Source: Lysobacterales bacterium (lineage in GTDB: Bacteria > Pseudomonadota > Gammaproteobacteria > Xanthomonadales > Xanthomonadaceae). Taken from it: a DNA stretch of 64,000 nt. The position numbers and the translations under genes are program-made. Under the pieces are notes generated by a model, which saw only the letters and a list, made by a program, of their open reading frames with translations, made no database searches and was not told where the DNA came from. Positions 1 to 11,850 of the stretch are shown piece after piece. The stretch covers positions 248,001 through 312,000 of the forward strand of contig JAEKKX010000003.1 in NCBI GenBank assembly GCA_019510125.1, in the 5' to 3' direction. Each line of letters opens with the position of its first letter. Position 1 is the stretch's first letter.

Positions 1-1280
<1,280 letters not shown>

Positions 1281-1388
1281 CGCCGGGGACGCCCGTCCGG
1301 GCGTCTGCAGCGCTTCCGGGGCGTCGGGGGGCGGCGCTCCGGCGCCGCAGGCGGCATACTGCGCGTCCTGTCCCGTGGAACTCCCGGT

Positions 1389-2741
1389 TTGTTCGAACGA
1401 TCCCGCAAGGGCGAGACCGCGCTGCTGATCCAGCCCCACGCCGGCGGCCCGCCCGAGGCCGACGTGCTGGAGGAATTCGCCGATCTCGCCCGCTCCGCCG
1501 GCGCCACCGTCGCGGCGCTGCTGCACGCCCGCATCGACCGCCCCAACGCCGCCATGCTCATCGGCAGCGGCAAGCTGGAGGAGGCCAAGGCCGCGGCCGA
1601 CGCCACCGGCGCCGACCTGGTGCTGGTCAACCACACGCTCTCGCCGGTGCAGGAGCGCAACCTCGAGAAGGCGCTCGGCCGCCGCGTGGTCGACCGCACC
1701 GGCCTGATCCTCGACATCTTCGCCCAGCGCGCGCGCAGCCACGAAGGCAAGCTCCAGGTCGAACTCGCGCAACTGCGGCACATGGCCACTCGCCTGGTCC
1801 GCGGCTGGACCCACCTGGAGCGCCAGCGCGGCGGTTCGATCGGCCTGCGCGGCCCCGGCGAGACCCAGCTCGAAACCGATCGCCGGCTGCTGCAGAAGCG
1901 CGTCGAACAGCTCCAGCGCCGGCTCGACAAGGTCGAGGTGCAGCACACCCAGATGCGTCGCGCCCGCGTGCGCAGCGAACTGCCGCGGGTGGCGCTGGTC
2001 GGCTACACCAACGCCGGCAAGTCGACGCTGTTCAACGCGCTGACCGGGGCCGGGGCCTACGCCGCCGACCAGTTGTTCGCGACGCTCGATCCGACCGTGC
2101 GCCGGATCGCGCTGCCCGGCGGCGCGGCGATGCTGGCCGACACCGTCGGCTTCGTCCGCGACCTGCCGCACGACCTGGTCGCCGCGTTCCGCTCGACGCT
2201 GTCGGAGGCGCGCGAGGCCGACCTGCTGCTGCACGTCATCGACGCCGCAGACCCGCACCGCGACGACCGCATCCGCCAGGTCGACGAGGTGCTGGCCGAA
2301 GTCGGCGCCGGCGACATCCCGCAACTGCTGGTGTTCAACAAGATCGACCGCATCGAGGGCGCGACGCCGCGGCACGATCCCGCGGTGCGCCCGACCGAGG
2401 AAGGCGAGGGCGTCGACCACGGCCTGGACGAGGTCGCCCGCGAGCGCGTCTGGCTCTCCGCGCGCGACGGACTCGGCCTGGACCTGCTGCGCGATGCGCT
2501 GGTCGCGCGGCTGGGCCTGCGCCGCGCGCTCGGCCGGGTGCGCCTGCCGGCGCGCGCCGGCGCGCTGCGCGCCCGCCTGTACGCGCTGGAGGCGGTGCGC
2601 GCGGAAACGCACGAGGACGACGGCGGCTGGACGCTGGACCTCGACCTGGCCCTCGGCGATGCCGAGAAACTGGCGGCCGGCCCCGATGGCGACGCGCTGG
2701 AGCCGTTGCTGCCGCAGGGCACGGACGACGACACCTTGTAA
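1389..2741 (+). CDS. hflX: ribosome-associated GTPase HflX
   Basis: GTPase that binds the 50S subunit and splits stalled or stressed ribosomes. The product is 450 aa, starting at a TTG codon chosen because the N-terminus MFERSRKGETALLIQPH matches the family. The N-terminal HflX domain contains IGSGKLEE and the ERNLEKAL and DRTGLILDIF blocks; the coiled linker GGSIGLRGPGETQLETDRR follows at about residue 150. The G domain shows G1 GYTNAGKST (about residue 204), G3 DTVGFVRDLPHDLV and G4 NKID. It sits between hfq and hflK, the standard gammaproteobacterial order. All GTPase motifs look intact. Confidence 0.97.
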   Translation: MFERSRKGETALLIQPHAGGPPEADVLEEFADLARSAGATVAALLHARIDRPNAAMLIGSGKLEEAKAAADATGADLVLVNHTLSPVQERNLEKALGRRVVDRTGLILDIFAQRARSHEGKLQVELAQLRHMATRLVRGWTHLERQRGGSIGLRGPGETQLETDRRLLQKRVEQLQRRLDKVEVQHTQMRRARVRSELPRVALVGYTNAGKSTLFNALTGAGAYAADQLFATLDPTVRRIALPGGAAMLADTVGFVRDLPHDLVAAFRSTLSEAREADLLLHVIDAADPHRDDRIRQVDEVLAEVGAGDIPQLLVFNKIDRIEGATPRHDPAVRPTEEGEGVDHGLDEVARERVWLSARDGLGLDLLRDALVARLGLRRALGRVRLPARAGALRARLYALEAVRAETHEDDGGWTLDLDLALGDAEKLAAGPDGDALEPLLPQGTDDDTL

Positions 2742-2792
2742 ACTGCCGGTCGCGCCCGCATTCCGGCGGGGCACTTCGGTTTTGGAGCAGGC

Positions 2793-3932
2793 ATGGCCTG
2801 GAACACACCTGGTAACGGCGACAAATCCCCACCGCCCGGCGACGGACGCGATCCGTGGAACGCCCGCCGCAACCGTCCCGGTGGCGGCCGTCCCGGCAAC
2901 GGCGGCGAGGACTGGCTGGCGCGGCTGCGCGGGCTGTTCGACGGCGGCGACGGTGCGGGCAACCCGATGCGCTGGATCCCGGTGCTGGTCGTGCTGTGGC
3001 TCGCCTTTTCCACCTTCGTGCTGGTCACCGAGCAGGAGCGCGGCGTGGTCCTGCGCTTCGGCAAGTTCTCGCGGATCATGGCGCCGGGCCCTGGCTTCAA
3101 GCTGCCGTGGCCGATCGAGACGGTGCGCAAGATCAACGCCACCGAGATCAAGACCTGGGGCGGCACCGTGCCGGTGCTGACCAGCGACGAGAACATCGTC
3201 AACGTCGAATTCAACGTGCAGTACCGGATCGGCGACGCCCGGCAGACCCTGTACGGCACCCGCGACGCGGAGGACGTGCTCCAGGAAGCCACGCTCAGCT
3301 CGGTGCGCGAACAGGTCGGCCGCTCGCCGCTCGACACCGTGCTCGGCGCGCGCGACGCGCTGGCGGTGGCCGCGCGCGCGCGCCTGCAGAAGTCGCTCGA
3401 CGACTACACGACTGGCCTGGTCGTGACCGAACTCAACCTGCCCAACGCGCGGCCGCCGGACGAGGTCAAGCCCGCGTTCGACGACGTCAACAGCGCCCAG
3501 CAGGACAAGGATCGCCTCATCAGCGAATCCCGCGCGTACGCCGCGAAGATCGTGCCGGAGGCCCGCGGCGAGGCCGCGCGCACGCGCACCGTCGCCGAGG
3601 GCTACCGGACCGCGTCCATCGCCCGCGCCACCGGCGACGCGCAGCGCTTCAGCCTGCTGCTGCAGCAGTACCGCGGCGCGCCGGAAGTCACCCGCAAGCG
3701 CCTGTGGCTGGAGACCGTGCAGCAGGTGCTCGCGCAGAACCGCAAGGTGGTCGGCGGCGACAGCCGCCAGTTGCTGTACCTGCCGGTCGCGCCGGGCCAG
3801 GCGCCGGCGACGGCGCCGGCCGCCGCGATGTCCGCACCGCCGGCCGAACTGGTCGCGCCCGCGGTCACCGCGACGCCCGACGAAGATCCCGTCCGCAGAC
3901 CGCGCGGCAGCCGTGAAGGAGAAGGCCGATGA
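2793..3932 (+). CDS. hflK: FtsH modulator HflK
   Basis: Inner-membrane band-7/SPFH protein that forms the HflKC complex around the FtsH protease and tunes its activity. The product is 379 aa. Residues 1-50 are a cytoplasmic glycine/proline/arginine-rich stretch, one membrane segment follows at about 65-83 (IPVLVVLWLAFSTFVLV), then the SPFH domain starting EQERGVVLRFGKF, and a long helical region with SAQQDKDRLISESRAYAAKI. The alanine/proline-rich C-terminus is disordered. The stop overlaps the hflC start (ATGA), which implies translational coupling and matched production of the two partners. Confidence 0.97.
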   Translation: MAWNTPGNGDKSPPPGDGRDPWNARRNRPGGGRPGNGGEDWLARLRGLFDGGDGAGNPMRWIPVLVVLWLAFSTFVLVTEQERGVVLRFGKFSRIMAPGPGFKLPWPIETVRKINATEIKTWGGTVPVLTSDENIVNVEFNVQYRIGDARQTLYGTRDAEDVLQEATLSSVREQVGRSPLDTVLGARDALAVAARARLQKSLDDYTTGLVVTELNLPNARPPDEVKPAFDDVNSAQQDKDRLISESRAYAAKIVPEARGEAARTRTVAEGYRTASIARATGDAQRFSLLLQQYRGAPEVTRKRLWLETVQQVLAQNRKVVGGDSRQLLYLPVAPGQAPATAPAAAMSAPPAELVAPAVTATPDEDPVRRPRGSREGEGR

Positions 3933-4792
3933 GATTCCCGCTCTGGATTCCCGCCGTGCTGGTCGCCCTGTTCGCGCTGCTGAGCTCGACCTTCGTCGTC
4001 CAGGAAGGCCACTCCGCCATCGTCCTCAACCTCGGCAAGGTGGTGCGCACCGACCTCGGTCCCGGCCTGCACTTCAAGGTGCCGCTGGTCGAGAGCGCGC
4101 GCATCTACGACACCCGCCTGCTGGTGCTGCCGGCCGAGCCCGAGCGCTACCTGACCTCCGAGCGCAAGGACGTGAAGGTCGACTTCTTCGCCGTCGGCAG
4201 GATCAAGGACATCCGCGCCTACTACCGCGCGACCGCCGGCGACGAGTCCGCCGCGGTCGCCCGCCTCGAACCGATCATCAAGGACGCGCTGCGCAGCGAG
4301 ATCAACACCCGCACGCTGTCGCAGGTGGTCTCCGGCGAACGCGGCACGTTCGCGGGCACCCAGCTCGCCGCGATCAACAAGGGCGCGGCGACCCTGGGCG
4401 TGACCATCGTCGACCTGCGCATCAAGCAGATCGACCTGCCGACCGACAGCCAGGTGATCCGCGACGTCTATCGCCGGATGAGCGCGCAGCGCCAGCAGGT
4501 CGCCAGCAAGCTCCGCGCCGAGGGCGCCGAGCAGGCCAACGAGATCCGCGCCCAGGCCGATCGCGACCAGGCGGTGATCCTGGCCGAGGCCGAACGCGAC
4601 GCGCAGAAGCTGCGCGGCGAGGGCGACGCCGAGGCCGCGCGCATCTACGGCGCCGCCGCCGGCGCCGATCCGTCGTTCTACGCCTTCCAGCGCAGCCTCG
4701 AGGCCTACCGCACCGCGTTCAAGGACGGCCAGGCGGTGATCGTGCTCGACAAGGACGATCCGTTCCTGCAGTACATGCGCAGCGATCGCTGA
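3929..4792 (+). CDS. hflC: FtsH modulator HflC
   Basis: Partner of HflK in the membrane complex that regulates FtsH. The product is 287 aa, with a single N-terminal membrane anchor at about residues 5-22 (IPAVLVALFALLSSTFVV) and then the SPFH domain (QEGHSAIVLNLGKVV). The helical region contains RMSAQRQQVASKLRAEGAEQ and a repetitive acidic/alanine stretch. The C-terminal SFYAFQRSLEAY and IVLDKDDPFLQY blocks are characteristic of HflC. It overlaps hflK by four bases. The length is slightly shorter than E. coli HflC (334 aa), as is usual in xanthomonads. Confidence 0.97.
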   Translation: MRFPLWIPAVLVALFALLSSTFVVQEGHSAIVLNLGKVVRTDLGPGLHFKVPLVESARIYDTRLLVLPAEPERYLTSERKDVKVDFFAVGRIKDIRAYYRATAGDESAAVARLEPIIKDALRSEINTRTLSQVVSGERGTFAGTQLAAINKGAATLGVTIVDLRIKQIDLPTDSQVIRDVYRRMSAQRQQVASKLRAEGAEQANEIRAQADRDQAVILAEAERDAQKLRGEGDAEAARIYGAAAGADPSFYAFQRSLEAYRTAFKDGQAVIVLDKDDPFLQYMRSDR

Positions 4793-5014
4793 TGCCACGC
4801 GCGGGCCGTCCGGCCGCGATCGTGGCCGCATCCCGGCGCGTGGCGGGATCGCGGCCGCGCCGAGACCGCGCAGTCGATCCTCTGGTCGATCCCCTGCTCG
4901 ACCTTCCGGTCGGGCCTGCGCACGACCATGGGGCGCCGCCGCTGCCCGGCGGGCGCGCAAGGCCGGTCCGCGCCGCATGACGACGGTCGTCCGACGCCCG
5001 TCGCGGGTGCGTCC

Positions 5015-5203
5015 ATGACCGACCTCTGGATCGCGCTGTCGCTGGTCGCCGTGTTCGAAGGCCTGATCCTGTTCGCCTTCCCCGACGCCTGGCGGCGCGC
5101 CGTGATCGAACTGCTGGCAATACCGCCGCAAAGGTTGCGCCTGTTCGGCGCCATCGCGGTCGCCTGCGGACTGGTCTGCCTGTTCCTGCTGCGCCGCGGC
5201 TGA
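5015..5203 (+). CDS. DUF2065 small inner-membrane protein (YjeT-like)
   Basis: A 62-aa protein with two predicted membrane helices: about residues 4-21 (LWIALSLVAVFEGLILFA) and 41-58 (LFGAIAVACGLVCLFLL), separated by a loop with FPDAWRRAVIELLAIPPQRLR. This is the DUF2065/YjeT pattern, including FEGL near the N-terminus and the P-x2-LR loop. Its function is unknown. It lies between hflC and purA, as yjeT does in E. coli, though here a protease gene separates it from purA. The ATG at 5015 was preferred to the upstream in-frame ATG at 4928, whose extra 29 residues are arginine-rich and unlike the family. A 222-base GC-rich gap with no recognised signal precedes it. Confidence 0.85.
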   Translation: MTDLWIALSLVAVFEGLILFAFPDAWRRAVIELLAIPPQRLRLFGAIAVACGLVCLFLLRRG

Positions 5204-5424
5204 TCGCGCGGCGACGCCCGCGAACGGTTCGTCGTCACGCTTTCTCGCGTTCGCACGCGATTCGTTCCCCATTTCTTCCTTCCGCTGGCGCCGTGCGGGC
5301 GCGAGCATGGGCGCGCGGGGCGAGTCGACGATCCGCGGATCGCGCATGCCGCTTCGCAACGTCGCCGGCGGGATCGACCGGTCGCGCCGGCATTGGATTC
5401 GCATTTCCTATGGAGAAACACGTT

Positions 5425-8738
<3,314 letters not shown>

Positions 8739-8747
8739 TCGCGGCGA

Positions 8748-8769
8748 CGACGGCGACGCGTCGCCGTCG
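8748..8769. repeat. 22-bp perfect palindrome after purA
   Basis: The bases 8748-8769 read CGACGGCGACG and then its exact reverse complement, with no loop. It lies 10 bases after the purA stop. There is no T tract, so it is not a normal intrinsic terminator; it may still act as a 3'-end hairpin. A second hairpin (GGGCCGG, loop TTTGGA, CCGGCCC) is at 8804-8823. Confidence 0.5.
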
Positions 8770-8898
8770 GCCGCACGGGAAGCCTCATCGTCATTGAGGG
8801 GTGGGGCCGGTTTGGACCGGCCCTGATCGCGACGCCGATGCTTCCCCGGCGTCGTGGGTGCCCGCCGCAGCCCGCGTGGCGGTCGGGTCCTCCCGGGG

Positions 8899-9483
8899 TT
8901 ACTCGTATTCGCCCTCGAAGCCGCCGGGATCATCGCCCGGCGGGTTTCCCATCCCAGCCTTCCTGGCGGTCTGGCGGCGCGTGGTCAGCATGGGTGGAGC
9001 GCCATGCACGAGCCTTCCGTGCGCCATGACGAACTTCACCGGGATTTTCGGATTGTTGATGTCCTTGCCGCCATCGTTCCGCCACTTGTTTTCCCACTGC
9101 GTGTAGAAGTGCTCCAGATCCTGCGGCTGGAGGATGTAGACCGCTTCCAGCGCGATGTTGCGGTAGATCGCGAACACCCACGGGACTTTCCGGTACTTGG
9201 CGATGATCGTCGGGTTCATGTGGTGGTGCGTGGAGAAGCCCGTGGTCAATTCGATGTTGACCGACTTCAATTCGTATTCCTGCCCGTTCGCATCGATGGC
9301 GTCGTTGCCTTCGCGTCCCGGCAGGATTTTCAGGCCGAGCAGCAGGAGCACCTGGAGCAACTTGCCGCCGTTGTCCTGGAAGATGTCGCCGATGCCGTGG
9401 GCTGCCGCGAGGTCCTGGTACGTCTGCACGGAAGGCCACAATGCCTTCAATTTCTGGAAGTCGGGGTGGGGCTCGGACGTCAT
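8899..9483 (-). CDS. PvuII-like type II restriction endonuclease
   Basis: Homodimeric type IIP endonuclease expected to cut CAGCTG. The sequence follows PvuII closely: [64 protein letters not shown] and [14 protein letters not shown]. By alignment to PvuII the catalytic residues are D61, E71 and K73 (PvuII D58, E68, K70), and H86-H88 correspond to its DNA-contacting histidines; all are present. The protein has 194 aa against 157 in PvuII, the extra part being a C-terminal tail after about residue 160. Its GGAGG site (9490-9494) lies inside the small upstream ORF, whose stop overlaps this ATG. Codon use is less GC-biased than its neighbours (TTG and AAA appear), which suggests transfer. Confidence 0.93.
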   Translation of the reverse strand: MTSEPHPDFQKLKALWPSVQTYQDLAAAHGIGDIFQDNGGKLLQVLLLLGLKILPGREGNDAIDANGQEYELKSVNIELTTGFSTHHHMNPTIIAKYRKVPWVFAIYRNIALEAVYILQPQDLEHFYTQWENKWRNDGGKDINNPKIPVKFVMAHGRLVHGAPPMLTTRRQTARKAGMGNPPGDDPGGFEGEYE

Positions 9484-9662
9484 GCCGCACCTCCGCCGAG
9501 GCGCGTGGCCGGCAGGACGTCGAGGGCCGACGACAGGCGTTCGATGTCGTCGATGGAGCGGTTTCGCTCGCCGTCCGCAGGCGCCGCTTGCGAGGTGCCG
9601 GCAGCCTCGCCGGTGGCGGCGAAAACGAACCTTGAGGGCCCGGGCTTTCTTTTCGTGGTCAT
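9480..9662 (-). pseudogene. remnant of a controller (C) protein gene of the PvuII-like system
   Basis: An open frame of 60 codons overlapping the endonuclease start by four bases, exactly where the C gene lies in the PvuII system. The C-terminal half, [19 protein letters not shown], looks like helices 4-5 of a Xre/C-type HTH protein, and [12 protein letters not shown] looks like helix 2. Helix 3, the DNA recognition helix, has no counterpart: about 12 residues seem deleted between APAD and GERN. The segment [12 protein letters not shown] fits nothing, but the same bases (9610-9645) read in another frame give [12 protein letters not shown], a good helix 1. This suggests a pair of compensating frameshifts plus a deletion. 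It may still be translated and aid coupling to the endonuclease, but is unlikely to bind DNA as a normal controller. Confidence 0.6.
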
Positions 9663-9722
9663 GGCGTGGATACTTGTTTTCGTTAACGCTTTGAATATAC
9701 AGAATTTAATCAGCAGTCACGC
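9663..9722. promoter_or_regulatory. AT-rich divergent promoter region of the restriction-modification system
   Basis: The 60 bases between the divergent methyltransferase and controller-remnant genes are about 40% GC, far below the surroundings. They hold TTGTTTT, GTTAAC, TTGAATATACAG and AATTTAAT, giving several possible -10/-35 elements on both strands, none decisive. No clear pair of C-boxes (GACT-N-AGTC type) is visible. The methyltransferase ATG has no Shine-Dalgarno sequence upstream. Confidence 0.5.
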
Positions 9723-10715
9723 ATGAAGATCGGAAAGACGGCGCCGGCCTACCACACGACCCGAGGCAGGGCGTTCATCGGTGATTCGCGTGAGCTGCTC
9801 GATGCGCTGCCGGACGGCAGCGTCAATCTGGTGATGACCAGCCCGCCTTTCGCCCTGCAGCGGCAGAAGGAATACGGCAACCTCGACCAGCACGACTACA
9901 TCGACTGGTTCCTGGCCTTCGCGCGGCTGGTCCATCGAAAGCTGGCCGACGACGGCAGTTTCGTCGTCGATTTCGGCGGCGCGTACATGAAGGGCGTGCC
10001 GGCGCGCAGTCTGTACAACTTCCGGGTGCTGATCCGGATGGTCGACGAACTCGGCTTCTTCCTGGCCGAGGATTTCTACTGGTTCAATCCGTCGAAGCTT
10101 CCCAGCCCGATCGAGTGGGTGAACAAGCGGAAGATGCGCGTCAAGGACTCGGTCAACACGGTGTGGTGGTTCAGCAAGACCGAGTGGCCGAAGGCCGATG
10201 TGACGAAGGTGCTGGCCCCGTACAGCGACCGCATGAAAAAGCTGATCGAGGACCCCGGCAAATTCTACACGCCGATGGTGCGCCCTTCGGGCCACGACAT
10301 CGGAAAGGGGTTCGCAAAGGACAACGGCGGTGCGATTCCGCCGAACCTGCTGCAAATCCCGAACTCCGAATCCAATGGCGCGTACCTGGCGGGCTGCAAG
10401 ACGGTGGGCGTCGGCGCGCATCCGGCGCGATATCCGGCCAGGCTGCCCGAATTCTTCGTCCGGATGCTCACCGATCCCGACGACCTGGTCGTCGACATCT
10501 TCGGCGGCTCGAACACCACGGGCCAGGTCGCGGAAGCCGAAGGGCGCCGATGGATGACGTTCGAGGTGTTGCCCGAGTACGTGGGCGCTTCGGTCTTTCG
10601 ATTCCTGGACAAGGGCGTCCCGCCCGAAGTCATGCACAACCTCTACACGCGGATCGTCGCGGGCGAATCGGTGAGCCTCGAAGAGGTGCGCTCGCAGGCG
10701 AGGCTGGCGCTCTAG
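9723..10715 (+). CDS. PvuII-like N4-cytosine DNA methyltransferase
   Basis: Expected to methylate the inner cytosine of CAGCTG at N4 and so protect the host from the adjacent endonuclease. The product is 330 aa, close to M.PvuII. Catalytic motif IV is SPPF (residues 40-43, in TSPPFALQRQKEYGN), which comes first, and the AdoMet-binding motif I is DIFGGSNTTG (about 258-267), which comes later: the beta-group order of amino-methyltransferases. The middle carries the target recognition region with KLPSPIEWVNKRKMRVKDS. It is divergent from the endonuclease, as in PvuII. The lower GC preference in codons matches its partner, supporting joint acquisition. Confidence 0.93.
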   Translation: MKIGKTAPAYHTTRGRAFIGDSRELLDALPDGSVNLVMTSPPFALQRQKEYGNLDQHDYIDWFLAFARLVHRKLADDGSFVVDFGGAYMKGVPARSLYNFRVLIRMVDELGFFLAEDFYWFNPSKLPSPIEWVNKRKMRVKDSVNTVWWFSKTEWPKADVTKVLAPYSDRMKKLIEDPGKFYTPMVRPSGHDIGKGFAKDNGGAIPPNLLQIPNSESNGAYLAGCKTVGVGAHPARYPARLPEFFVRMLTDPDDLVVDIFGGSNTTGQVAEAEGRRWMTFEVLPEYVGASVFRFLDKGVPPEVMHNLYTRIVAGESVSLEEVRSQARLAL

Positions 10716-10803
10716 GCGCAGATGGAAGGACCCCGTGGGGCTGCGCGCCCGCCGGGCCGCCGCCGGGCCATCCGCCGCTGCGTCGCCGTCGGTCGACGGG
10801 CGT

Positions 10804-10838
10804 AAAAAAAACCCGTCAACGGCTGGAGCCGTCACGGG
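10804..10838 (-). terminator. intrinsic terminator of the tRNA-Phe gene
   Basis: Read on the minus strand, the hairpin CCCGTGACGGC ... GCCGTTGACGGG (loop TCCA, one bulge) is followed by eight T residues. It lies 45 bases beyond the 3' end of the tRNA gene and also separates it from the convergent methyltransferase. Confidence 0.85.
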
Positions 10839-10882
10839 CTTGATCATCGCCACATCCAATGTCGCCGCATGGAATGAAGATG

Positions 10883-10958
10883 TGGTGGCCGGGGAGGGAA
10901 TCGAACCCCCGACACGGGGATTTTCAATCCCCTGCTCTACCAACTGAGCTACCCGGCC
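10883..10958 (-). tRNA. tRNA-Phe (anticodon GAA)
   Basis: 76 bases including an encoded CCA. On the minus strand the acceptor stem GGCCGGG pairs with CCCGGCC, followed by ACCA. The D arm is GCTCAGTTGGTAGAGC, the anticodon arm is GGGGATTGAAAATCCCC with GAA in the loop, and the T arm carries GGTTCGATTCC. All stems pair fully. The 3' end faces the restriction-modification genes, the usual side for insertions at tRNA genes, though no duplicated 3' end was found on the far side. Confidence 0.97.
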
Positions 10959-11110
10959 ACGGGCGAGCGCGGAATGATACGGGGCCTCGGCCGGCAGGGC
11001 AAGCCGGCCGGGGGCTGAATGTGGGCGTCGGGGTGGTTTTCGTCGTTCCGGTGCGGGCGCATGATCTTTCGCGGCATCCGCTCCCTGTCCGCGCCCCCAC
11101 GGAGGTCCCC

Positions 11111-11587
11111 ATGCGCCGCTCGTCCCGTTTCCTGGCGCCGCTGCTCGCGGCCTGCGCCCTGTCCGCCTGCGCCACCGGCTCGGCGCAGCGCGATGCCGAA
11201 CGTCTGGCGCTGTATCGCGCCCACGCCGGGGCGCCGGTCGACAGCATCCAGTACACCCACAGCTACAACGGCTGGACCCCGCTGGGCGACGCGACCTTCG
11301 CGCTGTGGACGACCCCGGGCAAGGCCTGGCTGGTGCAGGTGTACCCGCCGTGCACGGAGCTGGACTTCGCCGACAGCATCGCCTTCCGCGACACCGTCGG
11401 CCGGCTCAGCGCCAAGTTCGACCACGTGTACGTCGCCAACCACGGGCTGATGCCGATTTCCTGCACGATCGAGGAGATCCGGCCGCTCGACGTGAAGGCG
11501 ATCCGCACCGCGGAGCGCGATGCGCGCGCCAAGCGTCAGGTGGAATCGGCGCCCGCCGACGGATCGGGTTCCGCCGCCGGCAGGTAA
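11111..11587 (+). CDS. lipoprotein of the DUF6491 type
   Basis: A 158-aa predicted lipoprotein. The signal is [20 protein letters not shown] with the lipobox LSAC. The mature part has [43 protein letters not shown] and a second cysteine in [15 protein letters not shown]; the pattern resembles DUF6491 proteins common in Xanthomonadales, whose function is unknown. The start follows a GGAGG site. The 3' end overlaps the convergent yggX by about 50 bases, so the last residues ([12 protein letters not shown]) are constrained by the other strand. Confidence 0.75.
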   Translation: MRRSSRFLAPLLAACALSACATGSAQRDAERLALYRAHAGAPVDSIQYTHSYNGWTPLGDATFALWTTPGKAWLVQVYPPCTELDFADSIAFRDTVGRLSAKFDHVYVANHGLMPISCTIEEIRPLDVKAIRTAERDARAKRQVESAPADGSGSAAGR

Positions 11588-11838
11588 CCCGCCGGTTTCT
11601 CGGCGCCGCCGCCGAACAGGAACTTCTCCATCTCGCCCTGCAGGAACTTGCGGTGCTCGGGATTCATCGGCGAGAGGCGGTTCTCGTTGATCAGCATGGT
11701 CTGGTGCGCCAGCCACTTGGCCCAGGCGCCCTTGCCGATGGATGCGAACACGCGCTGGCCGAGCTCACCGGGCCAGGGCGCGAAATCGAGGCCTTCGGTG
11801 TCGCGCTGTTCGTAGCTGCAGAACACGGTGCGGGGCAT
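11536..11838 (-). CDS. yggX: iron-trafficking/oxidative damage protection protein YggX
   Basis: Small cytoplasmic protein linked to Fe(II) handling and protection of iron-sulfur clusters from oxidation. The product is 100 aa; the family is usually about 90. [27 protein letters not shown], with the conserved C7, is followed by [17 protein letters not shown] and [15 protein letters not shown], all diagnostic. The C-terminal tail after residue about 75 ([19 protein letters not shown]) is longer than usual and is the part overlapping the convergent lipoprotein gene. It follows mutY by 12 bases in the same direction, the standard mutY-yggX pairing that links a Fe-S DNA glycosylase to an iron protection protein. 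Confidence 0.96.
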   Translation of the reverse strand: MPRTVFCSYEQRDTEGLDFAPWPGELGQRVFASIGKGAWAKWLAHQTMLINENRLSPMNPEHRKFLQGEMEKFLFGGGAEKPAGYLPAAEPDPSAGADST

Positions 11839-11850
11839 GGGCGGGGTCCG

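Noticed and set aside
8804..8823. Hairpin GGGCCGG-TTTGGA-CCGGCCC between purA and the endonuclease gene as an intrinsic terminator
   Set aside because: No T run on either strand; recorded only as a hairpin in the palindrome entry.
8739..8898. Duplicated tRNA-Phe 3' end marking the far edge of an inserted island
   Set aside because: Only short GGCCGG-type matches were found, which are expected by chance at this GC.
9663..9722. C-box operator pair for a controller protein
   Set aside because: Only single GACT/AGTC-like words are found, without the symmetrical spacing of PvuII-type C-boxes.
10735..10947. Small plus-strand ORF (70 codons) after the methyltransferase
   Set aside because: It runs through the tRNA terminator and the tRNA-Phe gene on the opposite strand and has no protein-like features.
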